A stretch of 64,000 nucleotides of DNA from Chitinophagales bacterium (GCA_020636575.1 JACJXP010000002.1:124001-188000); one strand, 5' to 3'; shown: positions 45,435 to 54,982, counted from the stretch's first letter. The notes: generated from the sequence alone by a model not told the origin. Numbers and translations are program-made.

Positions 45435-45992
45435 ATGACAATAGAGATCATATCAGGAAGTCCAAGACACAACAGTGTAACACATAGAGTTGCCCTGTAT
45501 TTAAAACAATATCTCATTAACCATTCAGATCATGAAGTGGATATTATTGCTTTGAAAGATTGGCCGGTACCACCTATCCAGTCTGTTTGGACATCAGCAG
45601 ACAAAGCACCGGAAGAATTAAGGCCTTTGGCTGAAAGAGTTTTTGAAGCAGATGCATTCATATTGGTAACACCGGAATATAATGGCAGCTACTCCCCTGC
45701 TTTAAAAAACCTGCTCGACCATTTCCCAAAGCAAAATCATAAACCATTTGGGATAGTAACAGCTTCACCCGGAGCAATGGGTGGTATGCGGGCATCACAA
45801 CAATTATTATTATTGATCCCGGCTCTATTTGGAGTAGCATCACCTAATATGCTGATCGTTCCGGCAGTTGATAAAAAGTTTAATGCAGATGGTGAGTTAA
45901 TGGATGAGAACTTTGAAAACCCAATACACAATTTTGTAACAGAATTCAGATGGCTGGCAGAAACCCTGGTAACAGAAAAACAAATTGCATAA
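45435..45992 (+). CDS. NADPH-dependent FMN reductase family oxidoreductase
   Basis: The 185-residue flavodoxin-like protein has the FMN phosphate-binding segment ISGSPRHNSVTHRVA at the N-terminus and VTPEYNGSYSPALKNLLDH in the middle, both hallmarks of the NADPH-FMN/azo reductase family. It reduces flavins, quinones or chromate-like acceptors with NAD(P)H. The gene is 12 bp before a pirin gene, a pairing often seen in stress-response operons. A well-matched promoter precedes it. Confidence 0.92.
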   Translation: MTIEIISGSPRHNSVTHRVALYLKQYLINHSDHEVDIIALKDWPVPPIQSVWTSADKAPEELRPLAERVFEADAFILVTPEYNGSYSPALKNLLDHFPKQNHKPFGIVTASPGAMGGMRASQQLLLLIPALFGVASPNMLIVPAVDKKFNADGELMDENFENPIHNFVTEFRWLAETLVTEKQIA

Positions 45993-46004
45993 AAAGGAGA
46001 TTTT

Positions 46005-46883
46005 ATGACAAACAAAAGAACAATAGAAGCAATTATTACACCTCCCCCGCCACATATGGTGGGTGATGGTTTCCGGGTACACAGTTTTTTTCCGGGCGGC
46101 AGATGGATAGACAGGAAAAGAATGAGTCCATTCTTTTTACTTGACTACGGAGCAAAAATAGAATTCACCCCATCTGAAGAACCCCGTGGTGTGGGAGTAC
46201 ATCCCCATGCAGGTTTTGAAACTGTGACGATTGCCTATCATGGTAAAATAGCTCATCATGACAGTACCGGTAGCAGTGGTATCATCGGTGAAGGTGACGT
46301 ACAATGGATGACAGCCGGCTCAGGTCTGTTACACAAAGAATATCATGAAGAATCATTCAGCAAAACAGGTGGAATGTTTCAAATGGTTCAGCTATGGGTG
46401 AACCTGCCCGCTGCGTTCAAAAAAACCTCACCCAAATACCAGGAGATCACCAACAAAATGATGGGCAAACATTTATTGAGTGATGGCATAAGTTTTATTG
46501 AAGTGATCGCAGGTGAATACAAAGGGACAAAAGGCCCGGCTTCTACCTTCTCTCCTATGCAGGTTTGGAATATTCGTTTGAAAAAAGGCGCAAATGAAAC
46601 TATCCATTTACCTGCCGGTTTTAATACAGGTTTCCTGATCATAGAAGGATCTGCTGTTATTAATGATAAAGAAGCTAGCAGTGATCATTTTGTTTTATTT
46701 GAAAATGATGAAGGAGAAATAAATATCACTGCAACCGATGATGCAGTCATTCTTGTTCTTTCAGGTGAGCCGATCAATGAACCTATTGCAGCTTATGGCC
46801 CTTTTGTAATGAACACATGGGCAGAAGTAGAACAAGCAATACAGGATGCTAATAAAGGTGTGTATGGTATATTAGAAGATTAA
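46005..46883 (+). CDS. Pirin family protein
   Basis: The 292-residue bicupin has the N-terminal pirin motif GDGFRVHSFFPGG, the metal-binding cluster GVHPHAGFETVTIAYHGKIAHHD (His positions at three sites; given in part) and EGDVQWMTAGSGLLHKE, and a second cupin with a pirin_C domain. Bacterial pirins have quercetinase-like or regulatory roles. An AGGAG 8 bp before the ATG (45996-46000) is an unusually good Shine-Dalgarno for this phylum and confirms the start. It is the second gene of the operon with the flavin reductase; the 3' end overlaps the opposing NTF2-like gene by 4 bp. Confidence 0.93.
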   Translation: MTNKRTIEAIITPPPPHMVGDGFRVHSFFPGGRWIDRKRMSPFFLLDYGAKIEFTPSEEPRGVGVHPHAGFETVTIAYHGKIAHHDSTGSSGIIGEGDVQWMTAGSGLLHKEYHEESFSKTGGMFQMVQLWVNLPAAFKKTSPKYQEITNKMMGKHLLSDGISFIEVIAGEYKGTKGPASTFSPMQVWNIRLKKGANETIHLPAGFNTGFLIIEGSAVINDKEASSDHFVLFENDEGEINITATDDAVILVLSGEPINEPIAAYGPFVMNTWAEVEQAIQDANKGVYGILED

Positions 46884-47365
46884 TTAGTAACCGGACTCTT
46901 TGTCGCAATAAATTTATCAAGACTTTTTCTTGCATTCTTCTGCACAGCTCTTTTCATAAATCCTGTCCATCCCAGCAATTTACCTTTCCAGCCAAGTGCC
47001 TGACCGATCCATTTACTTAACCGGAAAGCATCACTGTGTTCAGTGATCTTTCCGTTTTTTAGCCGCATAAAGGCTTTGATATTATTTTCTACCCGGTTGC
47101 CGGTTTTTGAAAAAGTATACCGGGCTGTCCACAGACAAGTATAATACTCCTCATCCACTGTTTTGATATCAGAAAATTCCAATGAAAAGTCTTTTGCATT
47201 GGTACAAAGCATCTCCCACATATATTTCACTTCCTTTCCTTCTAGCATTCCAAAAACGGGATCGCTGAAAAGGATATCATCACTGTAACAACTGTTCATC
47301 CCTTCATGATCAAGCTGTTGAAAAGCGCTGTAAAAACGTTCAATGATTGCTGCATTCGTTTGCAT
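46880..47365 (-). CDS. NTF2-like (SnoaL-type) protein
   Basis: The 161-residue soluble protein has the SnoaL/NTF2 cone fold pattern: the helix IERFYSAFQQLDHEGMNSCYS with DDILFSDP next, YTCLWTARYTFSKTG and IKAFMRLKNGKITEHSDAF. Members include polyketide cyclases, isomerases and binding proteins, and no catalytic pair can be assigned here. It appears to be a single gene between the pirin gene and the CocE-type hydrolase gene. Confidence 0.82.
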   Translation of the reverse strand: MQTNAAIIERFYSAFQQLDHEGMNSCYSDDILFSDPVFGMLEGKEVKYMWEMLCTNAKDFSLEFSDIKTVDEEYYTCLWTARYTFSKTGNRVENNIKAFMRLKNGKITEHSDAFRLSKWIGQALGWKGKLLGWTGFMKRAVQKNARKSLDKFIATKSPVTN

Positions 47366-47421
47366 AAATTGCGTATCTGTCGATTGAGATTCTGTAAATT
47401 TAGCCCTTCAAAATCACTTCC

Positions 47422-49284
47422 ATGAGAAAAATACTTTTTTCAGTTCTGCTATCCCTGTTTGTAACTATTTCTTATTCCCAAACTGACCAGGATTCTGCCT
47501 GGATCAGGGATAATTACACAAAGCAGGAGCAATATATTACCATGAGAGATGGTGTAAGGCTTTTTACTTCTATTTACCTGCCCAATGACAAAAGCGAGAA
47601 GCATCCCATCCTGATGATGCGAACACCTTACTCCTGTCGACCTTATGGAACTGATTTTAGTTCAAGACTATGGGGCGGACATTGGAAGTATTATGCAAGA
47701 GAAAATTATATCATAGTTATTCAGGATGTAAGGGGCAGATGGATGAGTGAAGGTGAATTTGAAGACGTTCGACCTTTTAATAAAGACAAAAAAGGAAATG
47801 AAATTGATGAAGCCAGCGATACATATGACGCAATTGACTGGCTCGTAAAAAATATTTCCAATAATAATGGCAATGTGGGAGTGTTTGGTATTTCATACCC
47901 CGGTTTTTATTCAACCATGGCAGCAGCTTCAGGTCATCCTGCATTGAAAGCTGTAAGCCCGCAGGCACCCGTTACCGACTGGTTTATGGGTGATGATTTT
48001 CATCATAACGGGGTTTTCTTCCCTATGGACGGTTTTAGCTTTTATTCATCATTCGGAAAGCCGAGACCTAAACCAACAACAGTTGGTTCTCCGGGGTACA
48101 ACTTTACAATAAGGGATAATTATAAATTTTATTTAGAAGCAGGATCGCTAAAAAAACTGGCAGATATGTTGGGTGATAGTATCAAATTCTGGCACCAGAT
48201 GTACGAGCATCCGAACTATGATGATTGGTGGCAGGCAAGAAATGCCAGGAATGCAATGTATAATGTTAAGCCAGCCATGCTTGTTGTTGGCGGTTTATTT
48301 GATGCAGAGGATTGTTTCGGCGCCTGGAATTTGTATAAGGCCATTGAAAAGCAAAATCCGGGAATAAAAAATAACCTGGTGATGGGCCCATGGTATCATG
48401 GTCAGTGGGCCAGCCGTGATGGCAGTCATCTTGGTAATGTAAAATTTGAAAGCAATACTTCTTTCTGGTATCAAAATCATATAGAAATTCCTTTCTTCAA
48501 TTATTATCTCAAAGGAAAAGGTGATAAACCCAATATTGCTGAAGCTAACATTTTCTTCACCGGCGAAAACAAATGGAAACAATTTGATCAATGGCCACCA
48601 AAAGAAACACAACCAAGACCTGTTTACCTGGCTCCGGACGGTGTCTTATCATGGACATTCCCTGGCTATGTAAAAAATAACAGCTATTCAGAATATACCA
48701 GTGATCCGGCGCATCCTGTTCCTTATACTGAGGATGTTCACTTTAGAAGAACAAGGGAATACATGACCGATGATCAGCGCTTTGCATCAAGAAGACCTGA
48801 TGTTCTCACTTTCCAGACTGATGTTTTGGAAGAAGACCTGACATTGGCCGGAGAAGTTATAGCGGACCTGAAAGTAAGTTTAAGCGGAACAGATGCAGAT
48901 TTTGTGGTAAAGATCATTGATGTTTTTCCTGATGATTTCAAATACTCTACTCCTTCTGAATATCCTATGGACGGCTACCAGATGCTGGTCCGTGGGGAGA
49001 TCATGAGAGGAAAATTCAGGAATAGTTTTGAAAAACCAGAACCTTTTAAACCAAACAAAATTGAAACAGTAAAATTCCAGCTACCTGATATTGCACATAC
49101 TTTTAAAAAAGGGCATCGGTTAATGATACAGATACAAAGCACCTGGTTTCCACTGGCGGACCGCAATCCCCAGCAATTCATGAATATTTATGAAGCCAAG
49201 CCGGAAGATTTCCAAAAAGAAGTGATCAAGATCTATCATGATGGAAAAAATGCAAGCAGCATTTTATTACCAATAATGAGATAG
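47422..49284 (+). CDS. CocE/NonD family hydrolase (X-Pro dipeptidyl-peptidase-like)
   Basis: The 620-residue secreted enzyme has a signal peptide (about 1-19, ending SYSQ), an alpha/beta-hydrolase catalytic domain with MRDGVRLFTSIYLP and the nucleophile Ser158 in GVFGISYPGF, and a C-terminal jelly-roll domain (about 430-620). The catalytic Asp and His lie in the GGLFDAED and GPWYHGQWA segments. The family includes cocaine esterase, glutaryl-7-ACA acylase and X-Pro dipeptidyl-peptidases; substrate unknown, an acyl ester or a peptide. It is single, 62 bp before the hexosaminidase gene, and possibly co-transcribed with it. Confidence 0.92.
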   Translation: MRKILFSVLLSLFVTISYSQTDQDSAWIRDNYTKQEQYITMRDGVRLFTSIYLPNDKSEKHPILMMRTPYSCRPYGTDFSSRLWGGHWKYYARENYIIVIQDVRGRWMSEGEFEDVRPFNKDKKGNEIDEASDTYDAIDWLVKNISNNNGNVGVFGISYPGFYSTMAAASGHPALKAVSPQAPVTDWFMGDDFHHNGVFFPMDGFSFYSSFGKPRPKPTTVGSPGYNFTIRDNYKFYLEAGSLKKLADMLGDSIKFWHQMYEHPNYDDWWQARNARNAMYNVKPAMLVVGGLFDAEDCFGAWNLYKAIEKQNPGIKNNLVMGPWYHGQWASRDGSHLGNVKFESNTSFWYQNHIEIPFFNYYLKGKGDKPNIAEANIFFTGENKWKQFDQWPPKETQPRPVYLAPDGVLSWTFPGYVKNNSYSEYTSDPAHPVPYTEDVHFRRTREYMTDDQRFASRRPDVLTFQTDVLEEDLTLAGEVIADLKVSLSGTDADFVVKIIDVFPDDFKYSTPSEYPMDGYQMLVRGEIMRGKFRNSFEKPEPFKPNKIETVKFQLPDIAHTFKKGHRLMIQIQSTWFPLADRNPQQFMNIYEAKPEDFQKEVIKIYHDGKNASSILLPIMR

Positions 49285-49346
49285 TTGCCCACTCATTAAA
49301 CTGTTTAAACGTCATTATTTTATCAGTATCGAATTAAAATTGACAT

Positions 49347-51683
49347 ATGAGAAAAATTCTTTTAGTACATTTTCTTTTTCTACCCGTAGTTTCTTTATTT
49401 GGCCAGCAGATCAATGTTATACCCCAGCCTGCTGAAATAAAAATGGGGAAAGGAGTTTTTAACATCACCAGTAAAACAGGGATAGCTTTTGATGGATCAA
49501 ATAAAGGTGCTGCATCATATCTCTCAGATTTTTTAAGAAATAATTTTGGGATAGAGTTGGAAATGATGGAAGAAAAAAAAGCTACTACAAATATTATTTC
49601 AATAGTAAAAAGCAGCGATCAGGGTAAAAAAGGTTATTATAAACTGGATTGCAACAGTAAAGGCATTACTATCAGTGGTGACCAGGAAGGAATTTTTTAT
49701 GCTATTCAAACATTAGCTCAGTTGCTTGTAATTCCGGTATCAGATAAAAACGAAAAGCTTTCAGAGGGCAATATAGCTGTACCGCAGGTAAGCATTGTAG
49801 ATTATCCAAGATTTCAATACAGAGGAATGCATCTCGATGTCTGTCGTCACTTCTTCCCTGTTTCGTTTGTCAAAAGATATATCGATTACCTCGCTTATCA
49901 TAAACTGAATATTTTTCATTGGCACTTAACAGAAGACCAGGGCTGGCGCATCGAAATAAAAAAATATCCTGAGTTGACAAGCATTGGAAGTAAAAGAAAC
50001 GGAACCATCATCGGCCGCTATCCCGGAACAGGAAGTGATAACACCCCTTATGGCGGATATTATACCCAGGAAGAAATAAAAGAAGTGGTGCAGTATGCAA
50101 AAGACAGATTTATTGAAGTGATCCCTGAAATAGAGATGCCGGGACATGGTAGTGCTGCTATTGCTGCTTATCCCTGGTTAAGCTGCTTTCCTGAAAAACC
50201 AACTGAGATACCCAAAAACATGATCTCCGATAAAAGTGTAGAGGAACAAAAGAACGGAAGAATAAAGTTAGTGCAGGAAACCTGGGGAGTATTTGATGAT
50301 ATTTTTTGCGCCGGAAAGGATTCTACATTCGCTTTTCTTCAAAATGTGATTGATGAAGTTGTGCCGCTTTTCCCTTCTAAATATTTTCATATCGGTGGTG
50401 ATGAAGCCCCGAAAGTGCACTGGAAGAAATGTCCACGGTGCCAGCAAAGAATGAAGGAACTGGGTTTGAAAGATGAACATGAACTGCAAAGCTGGTTTGT
50501 ACAACGCATAGAAAAATACCTGAACAGCAAAGGCAAAACATTGATCGGATGGGATGAAATACTGGAAGGTGGCTTAGCTCCGAATGCTGTGGTGATGAGC
50601 TGGAGAGGGGAAAAAGGTGGGATAGAAGCAGCTAAACAAAAACATAATGTGATCATGACACCGGGCAATCCTTTGTATTTCGACCATACACAAAGTGAGA
50701 ATGAAGACAGTGTTACAATAGGTGGTTACAACCCTATTGAAAAAGTATATGCATACGAACCCATACCAAAAGAATTAACTGAAGCAGAAGGCAAATACAT
50801 TCTTGGTGCACAGGCAAATGTGTGGGCAGAATACATAGGCAATGAGAAGAAAGTAGAATACATGATCTTTCCGCGGATGGCAGCATTGAGTGAAATATTA
50901 TGGACGCCAAAAGAAAAACGTAATTGGGATAGTTTTGAAAAGCGGTTACCTGAGCAGATGAAGCGATATGAAAACTGGGGGGCTAATTATAGCAAGGCGT
51001 ATTTTGATTTAAAAGCTACTGTTTTACCAACAGATGATTATAATGGTGTGTTATGGAAGGTGGAAACAAAGTTTGATGTTCCAATAATTATCAACTTTGA
51101 TATGCTTGATACAGTTTGGAGTTATAAATCTCCTCAACTAATTACACAATTTGTCGAAAATGCCTATGCTTATTATAGCATAGACGGGAAAGGTGTTAAA
51201 ATCAATCAATTGTTCCATTTTAACAAAGCCACCGGCAAAAAAATAACCCTTACTACTCCCCCATCTAAAAACTATCCCGGAGATGGAGCTTTTACACTAG
51301 TAAACGGAGTGCAGAATGAAAAAGGGCTGGCAAGGTCAAAGGAATTCCTTGGTTTTAGTGGTACCGATTGTGAAGCAATAATTGACCTGGGCAAAGAAGA
51401 AAAGATCGGGGAAGTAAAAGCTCATATACTGCAACAAACAGGAAGCTGGATATACAAACCTGCAGATATGATCATCTCGGTTTCAACAGATGGAAAGAAT
51501 TTCTCACCGGTAACCTGTGCCAACCCTTCTATAACAAATAAACAAGCTTGGTGCGAATTTTTGCAACCTGCCACTGCCCGTTATATAAAAGTCTTACTCA
51601 AAAATTTTGGAACTATTCCGGATGGTAATCCAGGCGCCGGCAACAAAGCATGGTTGTTTGTGGATGAGATTGAAATTAATTAA
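49347..51683 (+). CDS. Beta-N-acetylhexosaminidase, GH20
   Basis: The secreted 778-residue enzyme removes terminal beta-GlcNAc/GalNAc from glycans. A signal peptide (1-20) precedes a GH20b domain (about 22-150). The catalytic barrel (about 155-500) has YRGMHLDVCRHFF, NIFHWHLTEDQGWRIEIKK and the catalytic pair Asp352-Glu353 in IGGDEAPK. A Cys-rich loop KKCPRCQQ follows. The C-terminal region (about 620-778) resembles an F5/8-type carbohydrate-binding domain. The released GlcNAc would feed the deacetylase/deaminase encoded next. Confidence 0.95.
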   Translation: MRKILLVHFLFLPVVSLFGQQINVIPQPAEIKMGKGVFNITSKTGIAFDGSNKGAASYLSDFLRNNFGIELEMMEEKKATTNIISIVKSSDQGKKGYYKLDCNSKGITISGDQEGIFYAIQTLAQLLVIPVSDKNEKLSEGNIAVPQVSIVDYPRFQYRGMHLDVCRHFFPVSFVKRYIDYLAYHKLNIFHWHLTEDQGWRIEIKKYPELTSIGSKRNGTIIGRYPGTGSDNTPYGGYYTQEEIKEVVQYAKDRFIEVIPEIEMPGHGSAAIAAYPWLSCFPEKPTEIPKNMISDKSVEEQKNGRIKLVQETWGVFDDIFCAGKDSTFAFLQNVIDEVVPLFPSKYFHIGGDEAPKVHWKKCPRCQQRMKELGLKDEHELQSWFVQRIEKYLNSKGKTLIGWDEILEGGLAPNAVVMSWRGEKGGIEAAKQKHNVIMTPGNPLYFDHTQSENEDSVTIGGYNPIEKVYAYEPIPKELTEAEGKYILGAQANVWAEYIGNEKKVEYMIFPRMAALSEILWTPKEKRNWDSFEKRLPEQMKRYENWGANYSKAYFDLKATVLPTDDYNGVLWKVETKFDVPIIINFDMLDTVWSYKSPQLITQFVENAYAYYSIDGKGVKINQLFHFNKATGKKITLTTPPSKNYPGDGAFTLVNGVQNEKGLARSKEFLGFSGTDCEAIIDLGKEEKIGEVKAHILQQTGSWIYKPADMIISVSTDGKNFSPVTCANPSITNKQAWCEFLQPATARYIKVLLKNFGTIPDGNPGAGNKAWLFVDEIEIN

Positions 51684-51758
51684 GTGAGTCCACAATATTT
51701 ATAGAGAAAGATTGAAATGAGGCCGCAGAAACCCGCAATCACCTTTCTTTCTGTTTTC

Positions 51759-51766
51759 TATCTTTG
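51759..51766 (+). promoter_or_regulatory. -7 box upstream of nagB fusion gene
   Basis: TATCTTTG matches TAnnTTTG and lies 22 bp before the ATG at 51789. No clear TTTG is found at the expected distance upstream. It suggests the nagB-like gene has its own promoter besides any read-through from the hexosaminidase gene. Confidence 0.5.
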
Positions 51767-51788
51767 CTGGCATCTCAAATACTTTTAA

Positions 51789-53714
51789 ATGAGTATAAAA
51801 AACGCCGGCAACGATCTATCAGACAGTTTTGAAAAGATACCCGTAAAAATTTTTGCTGATCCAAAAGCAGGTTCTGTATATGTGGCACAGGAGATCGCTG
51901 CGCTGATCCGTGAAAAACAAAAGAAAAAGCAGAAATGTGTGTTAGGGCTTGCCACAGGATCAACTCCTAAAACATTATACGCTGAACTGGTGCGGATGCA
52001 TAAAGAAGAAAAGCTCAGTTTCAAAAACGTCATCACATTTAATCTTGATGAATATTACCCGATCGAGAAAAAAGCATTGCAAAGTTATCATCGCTACATG
52101 CGGACACATCTTTTTGATCATGTGGATATAGACCCCAAAAACACACATATCCCTGATGGGGAGATCAAAAAAGAAAAGATAAAAGAACATTGCCGTGAAT
52201 ATGAGAAAATGATAGAAGATGCCGGTGGTATCGATCTGCAGATACTCGGCATCGGTAATAACGGCCACATCGGTTTTAATGAACCTGGCTCAGGTATTTA
52301 TTCAAAAACAAGATTGATAACTCTCGATACATCTACCCGTATTGCCAACTCCTATGAGTTTGCCAATATATCACAGGTGCCAAGACTGGCAATTACCATG
52401 GGCATCAGTACCATCCTTAAGTCAAAGAAGATCATTTTGATGGCATGGGGTACCAACAAAGCCCCTGTGATCAAAAAAGCCGTAGAAGATGACGATACCG
52501 AACAGGTACCTGCATCGCTTTTGCAGAATCATGAATATGTAAGCTTTGTTGTAGAAGATAAAGCAGCTGCCGAACTCACCCGTTTCAAATCGCCATGGCT
52601 TACCGGCGATTGTGAATGGACGCTAAAAATGATCAAAAAGGCCGTGGTGAATATGTCACTAAAACTCAATAAACCTGTTTTGAGTCTTACCAACAAAGAC
52701 TATAATGAATATGGTCTCAGCGATCTGTTGGTAGAAAAAGGAGATGCTTACGAGATCAACCTTCAGGTATATTATTTACTGAGGGATTCTATTACCGGCT
52801 GGCCGGGTGGCAAACCTACTCCCCTGCCTAATCCGCCGGAAAGGATGTCACCTTATCCCAAACGTTGCCTTATCTTTTCGCCGCATCCTGATGATGATAT
52901 TATCAGTATGGGCGGCACCTTTCAGCGGCTCCATGACCAGGGACATGATGTTCATGTGGGCTATCAAACCTCAGGCAACATTGCAGTTACGGATGAATTT
53001 GTAACCCGTTATCTTGACTTTGCTGTAGGTTTTGAAGAGATAGCAGGTATTGATACTAAAAAAACCGAGAAAATATTGGCAGATGCCCGTAAGTTTTTGG
53101 CAAAGAAAAGATCGAACCAGGTAGATACTCCATTGATACGTTCCATTAAGGGATTAATCAGAAGAGGCGAAGCCAAAGCTACCTGTCACTATGTTGGTAT
53201 TTCTGACAATAATATTCACTTTTTGAATCTTCCTTTTTATGAAACAGGCACTATTGAAAAAAAACCAATGAGTAAAAAGGACATCAAGATCACTATAGAA
53301 CTGCTCCGGAAAATAAAACCACAGCAGGTATATTGCGCCGGTGATTTTGCTGATCCGCATGGCACCCATATTGTTTGTTTCAATGTGGTGGTAGAGGCAT
53401 TAAAAAAAATAAAAGCAGATGGTGATGAATGGATAAAGGATTGCTGGCTCTGGCTGTATAAAGGAGCCTGGCAGGAATGGAATATCGAAGAAATTGAAAT
53501 GGCCATCCCTATGAGTCCTGACCAGGTGATGCAAAAAAGATTCGGCATTTTTATTCACCAGTCGCAAAAGGACATGGTACCCTTCCAGGGAAGCGATGCA
53601 AGGGAGTTCTGGCAAAGGGCGGAGGAAAGAAATGCTGATACGGCCGGGCTGTATGCCAGTCTTGGGCTGACACAATATGCTGCTATGGAGGCATTTGTAC
53701 GCTGGCATTATTGA
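51789..53714 (+). CDS. nagB: Glucosamine-6-phosphate deaminase fused to PIG-L (LmbE-like) deacetylase domain
   Basis: The protein has 641 residues, over twice the length of normal NagB (about 265). Residues about 15-275 are a full NagB domain: LGLATGSTPKTLYAEL, NLDEYYP (catalytic Asp) and GIGNNGHIGFNEPG (catalytic His). After a linker, about residues 355-600 form a PIG-L/LmbE deacetylase-like domain with the zinc motif SPHPDDDIISMGG and a later FADPHGTHIVCFN His segment. The first half converts GlcN-6-P to fructose-6-P and ammonia. The second may deacetylate a GlcNAc derivative, standing in for NagA, which is absent from this window. Such fusions recur in Bacteroidota. Confidence 0.94.
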   Translation: MSIKNAGNDLSDSFEKIPVKIFADPKAGSVYVAQEIAALIREKQKKKQKCVLGLATGSTPKTLYAELVRMHKEEKLSFKNVITFNLDEYYPIEKKALQSYHRYMRTHLFDHVDIDPKNTHIPDGEIKKEKIKEHCREYEKMIEDAGGIDLQILGIGNNGHIGFNEPGSGIYSKTRLITLDTSTRIANSYEFANISQVPRLAITMGISTILKSKKIILMAWGTNKAPVIKKAVEDDDTEQVPASLLQNHEYVSFVVEDKAAAELTRFKSPWLTGDCEWTLKMIKKAVVNMSLKLNKPVLSLTNKDYNEYGLSDLLVEKGDAYEINLQVYYLLRDSITGWPGGKPTPLPNPPERMSPYPKRCLIFSPHPDDDIISMGGTFQRLHDQGHDVHVGYQTSGNIAVTDEFVTRYLDFAVGFEEIAGIDTKKTEKILADARKFLAKKRSNQVDTPLIRSIKGLIRRGEAKATCHYVGISDNNIHFLNLPFYETGTIEKKPMSKKDIKITIELLRKIKPQQVYCAGDFADPHGTHIVCFNVVVEALKKIKADGDEWIKDCWLWLYKGAWQEWNIEEIEMAIPMSPDQVMQKRFGIFIHQSQKDMVPFQGSDAREFWQRAEERNADTAGLYASLGLTQYAAMEAFVRWHY

Positions 53715-53825
53715 TGCTGAACCCTCTCCCGGATTATTTGTTATCTGTTAAAAAGCAATCATTTAAAAGGTATTCCTGGATACAATTTCAGGAAACTATT
53801 TATCTTTAAGTAAATTTTTAAAACT

Positions 53826-54584
53826 ATGGCTTTATTCAGATCAAGTAACCCTGTTTTACAGGAAAAGAGATTCGAGGGAACTGTGCTGGAAGGTATCAGT
53901 ACAGGTGAAGAAATGACAATAAAAGGTACCATGAACAAATTTGGTGTGCTCATGGCTTTAATGATCGCCTCTACCATGTTTGCATGGAACCAGTTCTATA
54001 AAGGAAGCGACCCTATGCCATTCATGATGGTTGGTGTTTTTGGTGGATTAGGTTTGGCCATACTGATGGCATTTAAGATGAAATGGGCGGCTTACCTGGC
54101 ACCGGCTTACGCTATACTGGAAGGTTTGTTTGTGGGTTCTGTTTCTGCTATGTACAATAATGCATACCAGCCCGGGCTGATCATACAGGCAGTAGCCCTT
54201 ACATTATTGGTTACACTGATCATGTTCCTGATCTATCGTTACAGGATCATTAAAGTAACAAAGAAGCTGAGGACTGTTGTTGTAACAGCTACCGCAGCTA
54301 TCGCTATATTTTACCTGATACAGTGGCTTACTTTTTCTTTTGGTGGCAGTGCCATTGCATCCGGCTTTACTAATTCGGCTACACCGTTAAGTATTGGGTT
54401 TTCTGTATTGGTTACGGGACTGGCAGCTTTCAACCTGCTGCTCAATTTCGACATGATCGAAAAAGGGGCAGAAATGAAAGCGCCCAAATACATGGAATGG
54501 TTTGGTGCTTTTGGATTACTGGTAACCATCGTTTGGTTATACCTGGAAATATTGCGCCTGCTGTCTAAACTACAGAGAAACTAA
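53826..54584 (+). CDS. Bax inhibitor-1/YccA family membrane protein
   Basis: The 252-residue inner-membrane protein has seven hydrophobic segments. It begins with the ALFRSSNPVLQEKRFEG segment and MTIKGTMNKFGVLMALM, and ends with FGLLVTIVWLYLEILRLLSKL, typical of the YccA/Bax-inhibitor-1 branch in Bacteroidota. Relatives modulate membrane proteases or calcium leak. It is a single gene followed by a bidirectional terminator. Confidence 0.92.
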   Translation: MALFRSSNPVLQEKRFEGTVLEGISTGEEMTIKGTMNKFGVLMALMIASTMFAWNQFYKGSDPMPFMMVGVFGGLGLAILMAFKMKWAAYLAPAYAILEGLFVGSVSAMYNNAYQPGLIIQAVALTLLVTLIMFLIYRYRIIKVTKKLRTVVVTATAAIAIFYLIQWLTFSFGGSAIASGFTNSATPLSIGFSVLVTGLAAFNLLLNFDMIEKGAEMKAPKYMEWFGAFGLLVTIVWLYLEILRLLSKLQRN

Positions 54585-54602
54585 AAATTTATAAATAAAT
54601 GG

Positions 54603-54634
54603 AAAAAGCCTTCCTGTTACTGGAAGGCTTTTTT
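54603..54634. terminator. Bidirectional Rho-independent terminator
   Basis: The stem AAGCCTTCC / GGAAGGCTT (54606-54614 and 54622-54630) with a 7-nt loop is flanked by A run on the left and T run on the right, so it can end both the plus-strand Bax-inhibitor-like gene and the minus-strand DUF1328 gene. Confidence 0.9.
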
Positions 54635-54674
54635 ATGGGTAATACTATTCGATTAAGATGTACGGTAGCGAAGG

Positions 54675-54848
54675 TTAAACTTCCGTTCCCCCTATTCTCT
54701 TTCCAAAAATGATAGTAAGCAGGAAGAGAACAATAAAGATGAAGAATAATATCTTCGCAATAGATGCTGCACCGGCAGCGATACCGCCAAAGCCAAACAC
54801 CGCAGCAACAAGCGCAATAATAAAAAATACAATAGACCAACGTAGCAT
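54675..54848 (-). CDS. DUF1328 small membrane protein (57 aa)
   Basis: This short gene encodes a 57-residue protein with two hydrophobic helices, MLRWSIVFFIIALVAAVFGF and a second one (about 30-48) linked by GGIAAGAASIAKIL, ending in FGKRIGG. This is the DUF1328 (YtjA-like) pattern, of unknown function, often induced by stress. The reading frame is on the minus strand from ATG 54848 to TAA 54675; an 83-residue frame overlapping it is a shadow. It is convergent with the Bax-inhibitor-like gene. Confidence 0.9.
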   Translation of the reverse strand: MLRWSIVFFIIALVAAVFGFGGIAAGAASIAKILFFIFIVLFLLTIIFGKRIGGTEV

Positions 54849-54982
54849 AGTTTAAGCTTTTAGGTTAAAAAATTTATTTCACCTTTATAGTTGAAAAATT
54901 CATGCCAGAATCGCTAACACTACCACCATTACTCGTTGAAAAACAGTTAGTAAATCACAAAAATCAAATGGATTTTTTGCGC

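Noticed and set aside
54589..54840. 83-codon minus-strand frame with many Cys and Tyr
   Set aside because: Out of frame with the DUF1328 gene on the same strand, which has the family pattern; the Cys/Tyr-rich translation is a shadow.
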